Assembly (NCBI GenBank): GCA_965178655.1
Contig: OZ238266.1
Span: forward strand, 186,001-250,000
Direction of reading: 5' to 3'
Source of the DNA: GCA-2733415 sp965178655
GTDB lineage: Bacteria > Bacteroidota > Bacteroidia > Flavobacteriales > Flavobacteriaceae
DNA length: 64,000 nt
This document shows, piece after piece, positions 51,639-60,423 of this stretch. A model generated the notes under the pieces. That model saw only the letters and a list, made by a program, of their open reading frames with translations, was not told where the DNA came from and searched no databases. The translations under genes were made by a program, and so were the position numbers. Within the stretch, counting starts at the first letter, position 1; each line of letters starts with the position of its first letter.

Positions 51639-52085
51639 TTATAAATTAATTTCTGCTTTAAATAAGTAAGATTTCTTTTTGTAAGAGAAATCAATAGCAA
51701 TGTTCCAACGACCATCTGAAAGACTTTTCTTGGGTAAAAATAAGACATTAGAATTCATGGATAATGGTAGTGAAATATCCATGCTCTTATCAGATGGTCT
51801 GTATAGAAACATTGTTCCTTTAATTTTTGATGGTTCAAACATTTCAGGGAAAACAAATCGTAATCCTTCAGTAGTTTGTATGAACTCTATTGGAGTTTTT
51901 AGCGCCTTTGCATTGGCTTCTTTATCTATTTCTTTTTGAAACAATAGTTCTTTTTTATAATAGTCCTCAACTACTAAATCATGGTTATAATTATTATTGG
52001 TAGACATTTTTATTACCAAGAATAAAATAAAACTCATAAATGCCATAATTACAATGACGATTGCTGTTCCCCAATTTATTTTCAT
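51639..52085 (-). CDS. FixH/CcoH family protein
   Basis: 148 residues with one N-terminal membrane helix (GTAIVIVIMAFMSFILFLVI) and the typical FixH motif VVEDYYKKELLFQKEIDKE after it, then a periplasmic beta-domain. It helps assemble cbb3 oxidase. It lies six bases after ccoG and three before the UreH-like gene. Confidence 0.9.
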   Translation of the reverse strand: MKINWGTAIVIVIMAFMSFILFLVIKMSTNNNYNHDLVVEDYYKKELLFQKEIDKEANAKALKTPIEFIQTTEGLRFVFPEMFEPSKIKGTMFLYRPSDKSMDISLPLSMNSNVLFLPKKSLSDGRWNIAIDFSYKKKSYLFKAEINL

Positions 52086-52091
52086 TTGTAT

Positions 52092-53561
52092 TTATTTAAA
52101 TTTTCGCGGGCCTAAAAAATTAACCGTTGTTGTTTCTATTTGTTCATTGTCAGAAAATATTCCGATAATAACCTTTTCTCTATCTTTTTTTAATGCTTTC
52201 AATGGAATTTCTATAAATAATGTTCCTGAAACAAGATCTTGCTTAGGCAAAGTTATTTTTGAAATCCCCACATCTTTTACAACACCTTTATGAGATAATA
52301 TCTTAAATTGAATATCTCTAAATTCATCTGTTGTTTTATTTACAAGCTTATATTTAAATACATTACTAATAATGTTATTCTCTTTTTTTTCATATAACTG
52401 CCCTGGCAATTTAAACAGGGTAGCCTCTATATCATTACGTAAAAAAAGTAAGACACCCATTACAAGCGACAGTATTATTAAAACTGCTGTATAGGATTTA
52501 TGGCGTGTTGTAAATCGTGCCTTTTCATTTTTTGCGATATTATCTTCCGAAGCAAACCTGATTAATCCTTTTGGCAAGTCTACCTTTTCCATCATAAAAT
52601 CACAAGCATCAATACAGGCTGTACAATTTACACATTCTAGCTGTGTACCGTTTCTAATATCTATTCCGGTTGGACAAACAGCTACACATTGGTTACAATC
52701 AATACAATCACCTTTATCTAGGGCTTTACGGTTTTCATTTTTTCTAAATTTTGAGCGTCCGTTTTTTCGTTCTCCACGAACATAATCATATACTATATTA
52801 ATTGTTTTATTATCTAATAAAACGCCTTGTAGCCTACCATACGGACAAGCAATTACACATACTTGTTCTCTGAACCATGTAAATACCCAGAAAAATACTA
52901 GTGTAAATACAAGCAGTAAACCAACTGTTGTTTTGTGTTTAAATACGCCATCTTCTATATATTGTAGTAGCACATCACTCCCTATAAAGTATGCTAAAAA
53001 TACGTTTGCAATGAGAAAAGAAATTATAAAGAAAATAATCCATTTACTCCCTTTTTTAATCACTTTTTCTGTATTCCAGGATTGTTTATTTAGTTTAATT
53101 TGCTTGCCGCTATCACCTTCAATTGCATATTCTATTCTGCGAAAAACCATTTCTAAGAATATTGTTTGTGGGCATATCCAACCACAAAATATTCGGCCGT
53201 AAATAACCGTAAATAGTATAACAAACACTACTCCTATTATCATTGAAAGGACAACTAAATAGAAATCTTGTGGCCAAAAGGGAAAGCTGAAAATATTAAA
53301 CTTTCGCTCAATGATATTAAATAAGAAAAATTGATTACCGTTTATTTTAACAAACGGAAAACTTATTAAGCACAATAGTAACAAATAACTCAACCATTTG
53401 CGATAGTTGTAAAACTTGCCCACAGGCTTTTTAGGAAACACCCATTCTCTCTTTCCATCAGTACTGATTGTTGAAATAGAATCTCTAAAAACTGCTTTGT
53501 CAGTAGCCTTCTTCATCTGCTTATATTTATTTTTCAATGATTTTCTACCAAAGATAGACAA
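52092..53561 (-). CDS. ccoG: Cytochrome c oxidase accessory protein CcoG
   Basis: 489 residues with several N-terminal membrane helices, the motif YGRIFCGWICPQTIF near residue 127, and two ferredoxin-type clusters: CIDCNQCVAVCP and CVNCTACIDACDF. These hold 4Fe-4S clusters. The C-terminal periplasmic beta-domain follows a last helix. CcoG is needed for cbb3 maturation and acts as a Cu(II) reductase in studied bacteria. A hairpin separates it from ccoP. Confidence 0.95.
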   Translation of the reverse strand: MSIFGRKSLKNKYKQMKKATDKAVFRDSISTISTDGKREWVFPKKPVGKFYNYRKWLSYLLLLCLISFPFVKINGNQFFLFNIIERKFNIFSFPFWPQDFYLVVLSMIIGVVFVILFTVIYGRIFCGWICPQTIFLEMVFRRIEYAIEGDSGKQIKLNKQSWNTEKVIKKGSKWIIFFIISFLIANVFLAYFIGSDVLLQYIEDGVFKHKTTVGLLLVFTLVFFWVFTWFREQVCVIACPYGRLQGVLLDNKTINIVYDYVRGERKNGRSKFRKNENRKALDKGDCIDCNQCVAVCPTGIDIRNGTQLECVNCTACIDACDFMMEKVDLPKGLIRFASEDNIAKNEKARFTTRHKSYTAVLIILSLVMGVLLFLRNDIEATLFKLPGQLYEKKENNIISNVFKYKLVNKTTDEFRDIQFKILSHKGVVKDVGISKITLPKQDLVSGTLFIEIPLKALKKDREKVIIGIFSDNEQIETTTVNFLGPRKFK

Positions 53562-53589
53562 GTACTCGGTAATGGTGTTTTAAAAGAAA

Positions 53590-53615
53590 ACCCCTAAGCG
53601 GCGCCTAGGAGTATT
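53590..53615 (-). terminator. Hairpin with T-run between ccoP and ccoG
   Basis: On the minus strand, CTCCTAGG and CTTAGGGG pair (two G-U) around CGCCG, followed by TTTTCTTTT. It probably lowers expression of the accessory genes relative to the structural subunits. Confidence 0.6.
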
Positions 53616-53644
53616 CTTTTTTAATAATTGAGATTGTAAGAATA

Positions 53645-54490
53645 TTACTCTTTTTCTTCCCAAATCTCGCCTTCAGGTTGTTTTCCGTTGTCTGGATTAC
53701 TTCCTTCTAGGCTTATAATGTAACTTGATATTTGTTGTATTTGCATGGCTTTCAATCCTTTTTTACCCCATGCTTCCATTCCTTTATCTGGTCTACCTCC
53801 TTTAGATATGGTTTTAAATATATTTTTAACACCTCCACCTAATATCCAGTTTTTATCAGTAAGATTTGGACCTATACTTCCACCACCATCAACTTTATGA
53901 CAAACAGCACAGTTTTGGTCATACAGCTTTTTTCCTGTACTTAAGTCTTCTGCTGTTGTAAGTAGCGTTACACTGCTTACATCTACATAATCTTTAGCTG
54001 TTTTTTTCCATTCTTCAAATTGTATTTCAGCAACCTTAACCTCTGTATTAAATTCATCTATTTGACTGTTTTGATCAAATACTTCTGAACGGATTAAATA
54101 TATTGCAGCAAAAACTATTGTTGCATAGAATAAGTATACCCACCATGGTGGTAATGAGTTATCTAATTCCTTTATACCATCATAATTATGGTTTAGTTCT
54201 ACTGCTTCCTCTTCCTCTAATGTTACTGGTTTTGTAAAATAGTCTACAAAACTAGCGTACCAAGCTGGTTTAGAAGGTGACACTTCTGTTTTGCTCATAA
54301 AGTTTTCTATTGCGGCATAGCAAATTTCAAATGCTATAAGCACAAATAAAAATAACATTAGGAGACCTAGCACCTCTGGGTGCTTTATAAATGCGGGTTG
54401 ACTACCGGTGTCTATCAAGTATTCAATAGCGCCTGCTACAGCGAAAAAAATAACAGGTATTCTTATATAAGAAGGAAAATATGTTTTCAT
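53645..54490 (-). CDS. ccoP: Cbb3-type cytochrome c oxidase subunit III (monoheme)
   Basis: 281 residues. Two N-terminal helices (residues 10-60 region) and a further one near residue 115 (WVYLFYATIVFAAIYLI) precede a soluble cytochrome domain. Only one heme c site is visible (CAVCHK near residue 195) with the axial Met in GMEAWG, whereas the proteobacterial CcoP has two. The protein passes electrons toward CcoO and CcoN. It lies 11 bases after ccoQ. Confidence 0.92.
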   Translation of the reverse strand: MKTYFPSYIRIPVIFFAVAGAIEYLIDTGSQPAFIKHPEVLGLLMLFLFVLIAFEICYAAIENFMSKTEVSPSKPAWYASFVDYFTKPVTLEEEEAVELNHNYDGIKELDNSLPPWWVYLFYATIVFAAIYLIRSEVFDQNSQIDEFNTEVKVAEIQFEEWKKTAKDYVDVSSVTLLTTAEDLSTGKKLYDQNCAVCHKVDGGGSIGPNLTDKNWILGGGVKNIFKTISKGGRPDKGMEAWGKKGLKAMQIQQISSYIISLEGSNPDNGKQPEGEIWEEKE

Positions 54491-54501
54491 ATAATTCGTT
54501 T

Positions 54502-54690
54502 TTAGTTCTTGTTTTTATTAGATTCTAACTCTAGTGGCAACTGACTTACTTCTTGTATATATGCTTTTTTTGAGGTAAATACCCACCAAAAAAGTGCTAC
54601 AAAAAAAGTAAAGAATATCAATAATGACATTAGAGGGTATATTTCTATACCATCAATAGATTCCATGTGTCCTTTTATAAATTTTAACAT
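54502..54690 (-). CDS. ccoQ: Cbb3-type oxidase small subunit CcoQ
   Basis: 62 residues, one membrane helix (MSLLIFFTFFVALFWWVF). Typical FixQ/CcoQ layout and length with a short charged tail. It sits between ccoNO and ccoP, with gaps of 14 and 11 bases, and stabilises the complex. Confidence 0.9.
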   Translation of the reverse strand: MLKFIKGHMESIDGIEIYPLMSLLIFFTFFVALFWWVFTSKKAYIQEVSQLPLELESNKNKN

Positions 54691-54704
54691 AATTTTTATA
54701 TGTA

Positions 54705-56876
54705 TTAGTTTACAGTCTCTTTTACTTTAATATCCGTTCCTAATCGCTGTAAATAGGCTATTAGCGATATTATTTCACGATCTTTTAGCGGTACAAATTC
54801 AGCACCTTTTTCGGCTTCTTCTTCTGTAAAAGACAGGTTTATATCTTCGTTTAGTAATAAGTCATCTGCAATTTTTGTTGCCTGGGCATCAATATTTTGC
54901 ATTGCTGTATCAATTTCATCTTGTGTATATGGTACTCCTAATGTTACCATAGCATTCATTTTATCGATTGTTTGCGCGTATGATTGCTTACTTGTTATTA
55001 ACCATTGATAACGAGGCATAATAGATTTTTCTTCAATTGCCTGTGGGTCATACATATGATTAAAATGCCATACATTAGATTTTTTACCGCCTTCTCTGTG
55101 TAAATCTGGCCCAGTACGCTTAGACCCCCATAAAAACGGATGATCATATACAAACTCTCCTGCTTTTGAGTATTCTCCGTAGCGCTCTACTTCTGATCTA
55201 AACGGACGAATCATTTGTGAGTGACAAGACACACAACCTTCACGAATATAAATATCACGACCTTCTAGTTCTAAAGGTGTATATGGTTTTACTTCCGTTA
55301 TTGTTGGTATATTAGATTTCACCAAAATAGTAGGTATAATTTGTATTGCCCCACCTATTAAAATTGCTATGGTTGCTAGAATGGTTAACTGCACAGGTTT
55401 ACGCTCTAACCAAACATGAAAAGTTTCACCTTTTAATCGGCCTTTACCTATCTTTTTTAAAGCTGGTGCTTCTGCTAACTCATCAGTAACTTGTTGTCCG
55501 GATTTTATTGTTTTAATCATATTATATAGCATTACAAATGCTCCTACAATATATAATGAACCTCCTATGGCACGCATCCAGTACATTGGTTTTATTGCTA
55601 CTAGAGTATCAATAAAACTATATATTAAAGTACCCTCTGCCGAAAATTGTTTCCACATTTCTGCTTGTACAAATCCTGCTACATACATTGGTAAAGCGTA
55701 TAGTATAATACCTAATGTACCCAACCAAAAGTGTGTATTAGCAAGTGCTAATGAGTGTATTTTTGTTTTAAACATTTTTGGCACTAGCCAATAAATCATT
55801 CCAAATGTAAAGAATCCATTCCATGCTAAGGCGCCAACATGAACATGGGCAACAATCCAGTCTGTATAATGTGCAATAGCATTTACGTTTTTAAGAGATA
55901 ATAATGGTCCTTCAAAAGTTGCCATACCGTAACCAGTAATAGCTACAACCATGAATTTTAACACTGGATCTACTCTAACTTTATCCCATGCACCACGAAG
56001 TGTTAATAGTCCGTTTATCATACCTCCCCAAGATGGTGCCAGTAGCATTACTGAAAATGCAACCCCTAAATTTTGAGCCCATTCTGGTAGTGATGTATAT
56101 AATAAGTGATGTGGTCCTGCCCAGATATAAATAAATATTAAAGACCAAAAGTGTACAATTGATAACCTATAAGAATAGACTGGTCGTCCTGCTGCTTTAG
56201 GCACAAAATAGTACATTAAACCTAGAAATGGTGTTGTTAAAAAGAATGCTACGGCATTATGTCCGTACCACCATTGTACTAAAGCATCTTGTACACCTGC
56301 ATAAACAGAGTAACTCTTCATAAATGAAATAGGCAACTCTAAACTATTAAAAATGTGCAGTACTGCAACAGTAACAAATGTTGCTAAGTAAAACCATATT
56401 GCCACATATAAATGACGCTCTCTACGCTTAAAAATAGTCCAAATCATATTTACCCCAAAAGCTACCCATACAAGTGCTATTGCAATATCTATTGGCCACT
56501 CTAACTCTGCATATTCTTTTGTTGAAGTGTATCCTAAAGGAAGTGTAATTGCTGCAGCAACAATAATTAATTGCCAACCCCAAAAATTAAATTTACTTAA
56601 AAAGTTACTTGCCATTCTAGCTTTTAGCAACCGTTGTAAGGAGTAATACACTCCTGCAAAAATTGCATTTCCTACAAAAGCAAAAATAACTGCATTAGTA
56701 TGTAAGGGACGTAAACGTCCAAAACTTAACCATGAAATACCATCAGTAATATTAGGAAATATAAACATTAGTGCTAATAATAGCCCTACCGTCATTCCAA
56801 CTAAGCCCCATAATATGGTAGCATACATAAAGTTTTTTACGATTTTATTATCGTAATAAAATTGTTCTTTTTCCAT
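54705..56876 (-). CDS. ccoNO: Fused cbb3-type oxidase subunits I and II (CcoNO)
   Basis: 723 residues. Residues about 1-475 form the twelve-helix CcoN with the heme-copper ligands, including GHNAVAFFLT and GPHHLLYTS, and HVHVGALAWNGF near residue 344 in the heme region. After a linker near residue 480, the CcoO part has a membrane helix and one heme c motif (CVSCHS, about residue 550) with downstream CcoO blocks (YGEYSKAG, GSKRTGPDLHREGGKKS). Such fusions are typical of Bacteroidota. It reduces oxygen at very low concentration and pumps protons. It starts four bases after ccoS. Confidence 0.96.
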   Translation of the reverse strand: MEKEQFYYDNKIVKNFMYATILWGLVGMTVGLLLALMFIFPNITDGISWLSFGRLRPLHTNAVIFAFVGNAIFAGVYYSLQRLLKARMASNFLSKFNFWGWQLIIVAAAITLPLGYTSTKEYAELEWPIDIAIALVWVAFGVNMIWTIFKRRERHLYVAIWFYLATFVTVAVLHIFNSLELPISFMKSYSVYAGVQDALVQWWYGHNAVAFFLTTPFLGLMYYFVPKAAGRPVYSYRLSIVHFWSLIFIYIWAGPHHLLYTSLPEWAQNLGVAFSVMLLAPSWGGMINGLLTLRGAWDKVRVDPVLKFMVVAITGYGMATFEGPLLSLKNVNAIAHYTDWIVAHVHVGALAWNGFFTFGMIYWLVPKMFKTKIHSLALANTHFWLGTLGIILYALPMYVAGFVQAEMWKQFSAEGTLIYSFIDTLVAIKPMYWMRAIGGSLYIVGAFVMLYNMIKTIKSGQQVTDELAEAPALKKIGKGRLKGETFHVWLERKPVQLTILATIAILIGGAIQIIPTILVKSNIPTITEVKPYTPLELEGRDIYIREGCVSCHSQMIRPFRSEVERYGEYSKAGEFVYDHPFLWGSKRTGPDLHREGGKKSNVWHFNHMYDPQAIEEKSIMPRYQWLITSKQSYAQTIDKMNAMVTLGVPYTQDEIDTAMQNIDAQATKIADDLLLNEDINLSFTEEEAEKGAEFVPLKDREIISLIAYLQRLGTDIKVKETVN

Positions 56877-56880
56877 GAAA

Positions 56881-57057
56881 TTAATCGTTTTTAGTGTTTG
56901 TCTCAGAAGTAGGTTTTAACTCGTCATCAAATAACATGCGTACCGATGGTGTGTAAGAATCTTCAAACTGCCCACTTTTAACCGCATAAATGAATATGCC
57001 GAAAAACAGTAAAGCTACCAATGTGCTTATTGTTATTAAAATATAGATTACCCCCAT
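56881..57057 (-). CDS. ccoS: Cbb3-type oxidase assembly protein CcoS
   Basis: 58 residues, too short for routine ORF lists. MGVIYILITISTLVALLFFG is the usual CcoS membrane helix, followed by YAVKSGQFEDSYTPSVRMLF, with an acidic/Thr-rich end. CcoS is needed to put the copper and heme cofactors into CcoN. It is the first gene of the operon, four bases before ccoNO, and has its own -7 element and FNR-like box upstream. Confidence 0.88.
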   Translation of the reverse strand: MGVIYILITISTLVALLFFGIFIYAVKSGQFEDSYTPSVRMLFDDELKPTSETNTKND

Positions 57058-57076
57058 GTCTTCTTTTTACCAAGAA

Positions 57077-57084
57077 CAAAGGTA
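57077..57084 (-). promoter_or_regulatory. Candidate -7 promoter element of the ccoS-ccoNOQP operon
   Basis: Minus-strand TACCTTTG is an exact TAnnTTTG match, ending 19 bases before the ccoS ATG. The FNR-like box lies 36.5 bases upstream of its last base. Confidence 0.65.
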
Positions 57085-57107
57085 TGTCAAGGAATAAAAA
57101 GGAAATA

Positions 57108-57119
57108 TGATAAATATCA
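57108..57119. promoter_or_regulatory. FNR-like binding site upstream of ccoS
   Basis: TGAT-AAAT-ATCA. It is placed relative to the -7 element as an activator-type site near -41.5, assuming transcription starts about five bases after the element. Confidence 0.65.
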
Positions 57120-57142
57120 GTTTTTACAGAAAAAGAAGGATA

Positions 57143-59512
57143 TTATCGAAATAATTTTCGACCCATTACATTAGTTGTAAATGTTACAAATGCGACTACA
57201 GATATAGAGCTTAGCGGCATTAGTATAGCTGCTATTATTGGAGATAAGTTTCCAGATACAGCAAAAGACAAGCCTATAATATTATATAAAAAAGAAATAA
57301 TAAAACTCATAATAATAACATACTTAGCAAGTTTTGAAAACCGCAGCAACTTGGGAATTTCCGAAAAAGTACTGGCATCAACAATAGCGTCACAGGCAGG
57401 TGAAAATACATTTACATTTTCTGAAATAACAATACCTACATTACTTTGCGCTAAAGCACCTGAATCATTTAAACCATCGCCTACCATTAACACCTGCTCT
57501 CCTTTATCTTGCAAGTTTTTTATATAGGTTAATTTTTCATCAGGTTTTTGATGAAAAACCAAAGCCGTCTTGTTTGGTAAACTAGCTGACAAATATTCCT
57601 TTTCGCCATCATTATCTCCAGACAAAACAACTAAATTTACATTTTTTGCTAATGTTTTAAATACTTTTTCCACACCAGTACGATATGAATTACCAACAAC
57701 AAAAACACCTATTTCTATACCATTAAAAGCTATATGTATTACTGATTTATTTGTTTTTAAGGGCTTAGCACCAACAAATTTTGCAGCACCAATTTTAATT
57801 TTAACATCTAAAATACTAGCTTCAACCCCTTTTCCTACATGCTCTTTAAAATTAGATACGTCAGTAGTCTCAATATCTTTAAAATGTACATACAACATTC
57901 TACTTAACGGATGATTAGAGCCTCGTAAAACAGACTTAATAGCTGTTTTTTGTGCTAAAGACAAAGCTGTTCCTGTGTATTGAATGCTGCTTTTTTTACT
58001 ATTGGTTAAGGTGCCTGTCTTATCGAACACTACAGTTGTTATCTTTGACAACGACTCTATTACTGTTGCGTTTTTTAGATACATTTTTTTACGACCAAGA
58101 ATACGCAATACATTTCCTAAAGTAAAAGGCGCTGATAGTGCTAATGCACAAGGACAAGCTATAATTAACACTGCAGTAACAGCATTTATTACAATTGCTT
58201 TATCTACAATAAACCAATAAGTAAATGTTATAGCGGTGATTGCCAATATTACAATTGTAAAATACTTACTAATTGCATTAGTTAATGTTTCTAACTGATC
58301 TTGCTTATTTATATTAAAGACATCATTACTCCATAGCTGAGTTAAATAACTTTGCGATATTGTTTTTAGAGCCACCACTTCTATAGCTCCTTTTTCTTGT
58401 TTTCCTCCTGCAAAAAGCTGAGCACCCTCCTGCTTGGCAACTGGTTTTGATTCTCCCGTAACAAAACTATAATCTATAATTGCATGTCCTTTTATCAATG
58501 TACAATCTACAGGAATCAACTCTTGATTTCTAATTAAAAGTCGATCACCCTTTTTTATATCATGCACAGGGATTGATTCCTCCTTGTTATTGTTTAAAAC
58601 AGTAACGGCTATTGGAAAATATGATTTATAATCGCGCTCAAAAGAGAGAAAGCTATATGTCTTTTTCTGAAAAAATTTACCCAATAATAAAAAGAAAACC
58701 AAACCACATAGGCTGTCAAAAAAACCTTGACCGGTTTGTGTAACAACATCAAACACACTTCTAACAAAAAGTACCAAGACCCCCAAAGCAATAGGAATAT
58801 CTATATTTATAATACCATGCCTAATACCTTTATACGCCGCTTTAAAATAATCTTGCGCAGCATAAAACACTACAGGAATTGTAAAAAACAGCATGATGTA
58901 ATGAAAGAAAGGCTTAAATTGATTTAGCCAAAATTCATTCATTTCAAAATATTCTGGAAAAGACAAAAACATGACATTTCCGAATGAAAATCCTGCAATT
59001 GCTAGTTTGTATAGCAACGTATTATCTTTTTTAGTTTTTTGACTTCCTTTATTTGCTAAACTTATGTAAGGCTCATACCCTATACTTACTAAAAGTAGCA
59101 CTACATCTTGTAATGAGATTGATTTATGCTTATAAGTAATTTGTACCGTTTTTTTAGGGAAGTTTACACGAGATACTATAATAGCACTATGTAATTTATT
59201 TAAGTTTTCTAATACCCAAATACAAGAACTACAATGAATATGAGGAATTTGTAATGTTACTACCTGTGTAGTATCATCAGAAAACGTTAATAATTTTTCT
59301 GCTATTTTATTGGTAGATAAATAGTCATACTTACTAGAGTTTACCTCAGGAGATTTTCCTGGAGTTTGCTCCATATCGTAATATTTCGATAATTCGTGCT
59401 CATTTAATATTTCATAAACGGTCTTACAGCCATTGCAACAAAATTGTTTCTCATCAAACAAAACCATTGAAACACTTGTGTCACCACAGTGAAAACAACT
59501 ACTTTCTTTCAT
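57143..59512 (-). CDS. ccoI: Copper-transporting P-type ATPase of the CcoI/FixI type
   Basis: 789 residues. The N-terminus carries CFHCGD and FCCNGCKTVYEIL, a Cys-rich metal-binding domain. An HMA-type domain with HCSSCIWVLENL follows. Core P1B motifs are CPC in IIACPCALALS (near residue 455), the phosphorylated Asp in FDKTGTLT (about 497) and GDGLNDSGAL (about 685). Eight or so helices are expected. It exports copper to the periplasm for cbb3 assembly. It is divergent from the Crp/Fnr gene, with a shared FNR-like box. Confidence 0.94.
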   Translation of the reverse strand: MKESSCFHCGDTSVSMVLFDEKQFCCNGCKTVYEILNEHELSKYYDMEQTPGKSPEVNSSKYDYLSTNKIAEKLLTFSDDTTQVVTLQIPHIHCSSCIWVLENLNKLHSAIIVSRVNFPKKTVQITYKHKSISLQDVVLLLVSIGYEPYISLANKGSQKTKKDNTLLYKLAIAGFSFGNVMFLSFPEYFEMNEFWLNQFKPFFHYIMLFFTIPVVFYAAQDYFKAAYKGIRHGIINIDIPIALGVLVLFVRSVFDVVTQTGQGFFDSLCGLVFFLLLGKFFQKKTYSFLSFERDYKSYFPIAVTVLNNNKEESIPVHDIKKGDRLLIRNQELIPVDCTLIKGHAIIDYSFVTGESKPVAKQEGAQLFAGGKQEKGAIEVVALKTISQSYLTQLWSNDVFNINKQDQLETLTNAISKYFTIVILAITAITFTYWFIVDKAIVINAVTAVLIIACPCALALSAPFTLGNVLRILGRKKMYLKNATVIESLSKITTVVFDKTGTLTNSKKSSIQYTGTALSLAQKTAIKSVLRGSNHPLSRMLYVHFKDIETTDVSNFKEHVGKGVEASILDVKIKIGAAKFVGAKPLKTNKSVIHIAFNGIEIGVFVVGNSYRTGVEKVFKTLAKNVNLVVLSGDNDGEKEYLSASLPNKTALVFHQKPDEKLTYIKNLQDKGEQVLMVGDGLNDSGALAQSNVGIVISENVNVFSPACDAIVDASTFSEIPKLLRFSKLAKYVIIMSFIISFLYNIIGLSFAVSGNLSPIIAAILMPLSSISVVAFVTFTTNVMGRKLFR

Positions 59513-59531
59513 ATTTTATTTTTACCCAATG

Positions 59532-59539
59532 CAAATTTA
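59532..59539 (-). promoter_or_regulatory. Candidate -7 promoter element for ccoI
   Basis: Minus-strand TAAATTTG is an exact match. The FNR-like box centre is 36.5 bases upstream of its last base, identical to the ccoS promoter. Confidence 0.6.
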
Positions 59540-59562
59540 TAATTATGTAACATAAGTAACAA

Positions 59563-59574
59563 TGATATTTATCA
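59563..59574. promoter_or_regulatory. FNR-like binding site between ccoI and the Crp/Fnr gene
   Basis: TGAT-ATTT-ATCA, extended to a perfect ATGATA-TT-TATCAT palindrome. It fits activation of ccoI. Relative to the divergent regulator promoter it lies closer, about 22.5 bases from the -7 end, a position expected to repress. Confidence 0.7.
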
Positions 59575-59583
59575 TAATTGTAA

Positions 59584-59591
59584 TATCTTTG
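59584..59591 (+). promoter_or_regulatory. Candidate -7 promoter element for the Crp/Fnr gene
   Basis: TATCTTTG is an exact TAnnTTTG match ending 18 bases before the ATG at 59610. The nearby FNR-like box would overlap the -33 region. Confidence 0.6.
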
Positions 59592-59609
59592 TAGAAAAGT
59601 AATCTTTAT

Positions 59610-60296
59610 ATGGGGAAATGTCAGCAGTGTATTATTCGAAATTTAAATAGTTTAAAAGCATTAAAGAACGAAGAACTTATACGCCTTTCAGATACTAAAA
59701 CCGAAGTTAATTTTAAAAAAGGAGATGTTCTTTTTACGGAAGGAACAACCTTAAACGGTGTGTTTTGTGTAAGCTCTGGTGCCTGTAAACTATCTAAATT
59801 AAACAGCAATGGTAAAGAGCAGATTGTCCGCTTTGGCACAAAAGGCGACTTATTAGGCTATAGATCTGTTGTTGCAGAAGAGTCTGTTTCTTTAACAGTA
59901 ACTGCCTTAGATGACATGCAAGTTTGCTTTATTCCTAAAGAAGAAATGTCTCACTGCTTAAAAACAAATCCTGATTTTACATTAGATATGATGAAAACGG
60001 CTTGTGCAGACTTAAAAGAAGCCAATACTTCTATTTCTAAAATGGCACAGAAAAAAATCCGTCAACGATTGGCTGATACCCTACTTTTTTTAAGCGAAAC
60101 ATTTGAAACTAACAACGATGGTTTTATAAACATTGTTCTAAGTAGAGAAGAAATATCTAGCGTTGTAGGTACTGCAACAGAATCTACAATTAGATTATTA
60201 TCTGAACTTAAAAAAGAAGGTACTATAGATTTAAAAGGAAAGCAAATTAAAATTTTAGACAGCAATAGATTAAAGCAAATCTCTGAAGATATGTAG
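59610..60296 (+). CDS. Crp/Fnr family transcription regulator
   Basis: 228 residues. A cyclic-nucleotide-binding-like beta-roll (residues about 15-145) is followed by a winged helix-turn-helix. In the recognition helix TATESTIRLL, Glu191 and Arg195 align with E. coli FNR Glu209 and Arg213, which touch the GA bases of TTGAT, so binding to TGAT-N4-ATCA boxes is plausible. The N-terminal Cys4 and Cys7 (MGKCQQC) and other Cys (CVSSGACKL, MQVCF, MSHC) could hold an Fe-S cluster, but the E. coli Cys spacing is not reproduced. It is divergent from ccoI and probably controls the cbb3 genes, hemN and itself. Confidence 0.92.
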   Translation: MGKCQQCIIRNLNSLKALKNEELIRLSDTKTEVNFKKGDVLFTEGTTLNGVFCVSSGACKLSKLNSNGKEQIVRFGTKGDLLGYRSVVAEESVSLTVTALDDMQVCFIPKEEMSHCLKTNPDFTLDMMKTACADLKEANTSISKMAQKKIRQRLADTLLFLSETFETNNDGFINIVLSREEISSVVGTATESTIRLLSELKKEGTIDLKGKQIKILDSNRLKQISEDM

Positions 60297-60338
60297 GGTT
60301 TGTCATAACGTTATTGTTTTTACTAAACATACTACATC

Positions 60339-60416
60339 ATGAATACTAAACAATATGCAATCCTTTTTTTAATAGTAAACAGTATGTCTTTTTTATTCAG
60401 TAAAAATTTAACTTGA
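60339..60416 (+). CDS. Possible tiny hydrophobic peptide gene after the Crp/Fnr gene
   Basis: 25 codons (MNTKQYAILFLIVNSMSFLF then SKNLT and a stop), 42 bases after the regulator gene. It has the hydrophobic look of a signal-like peptide but no homology claim can be made, and a chance frame in A/T-rich DNA is likely. Confidence 0.15.
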   Translation: MNTKQYAILFLIVNSMSFLFSKNLT

Positions 60417-60423
60417 TTTCTAC

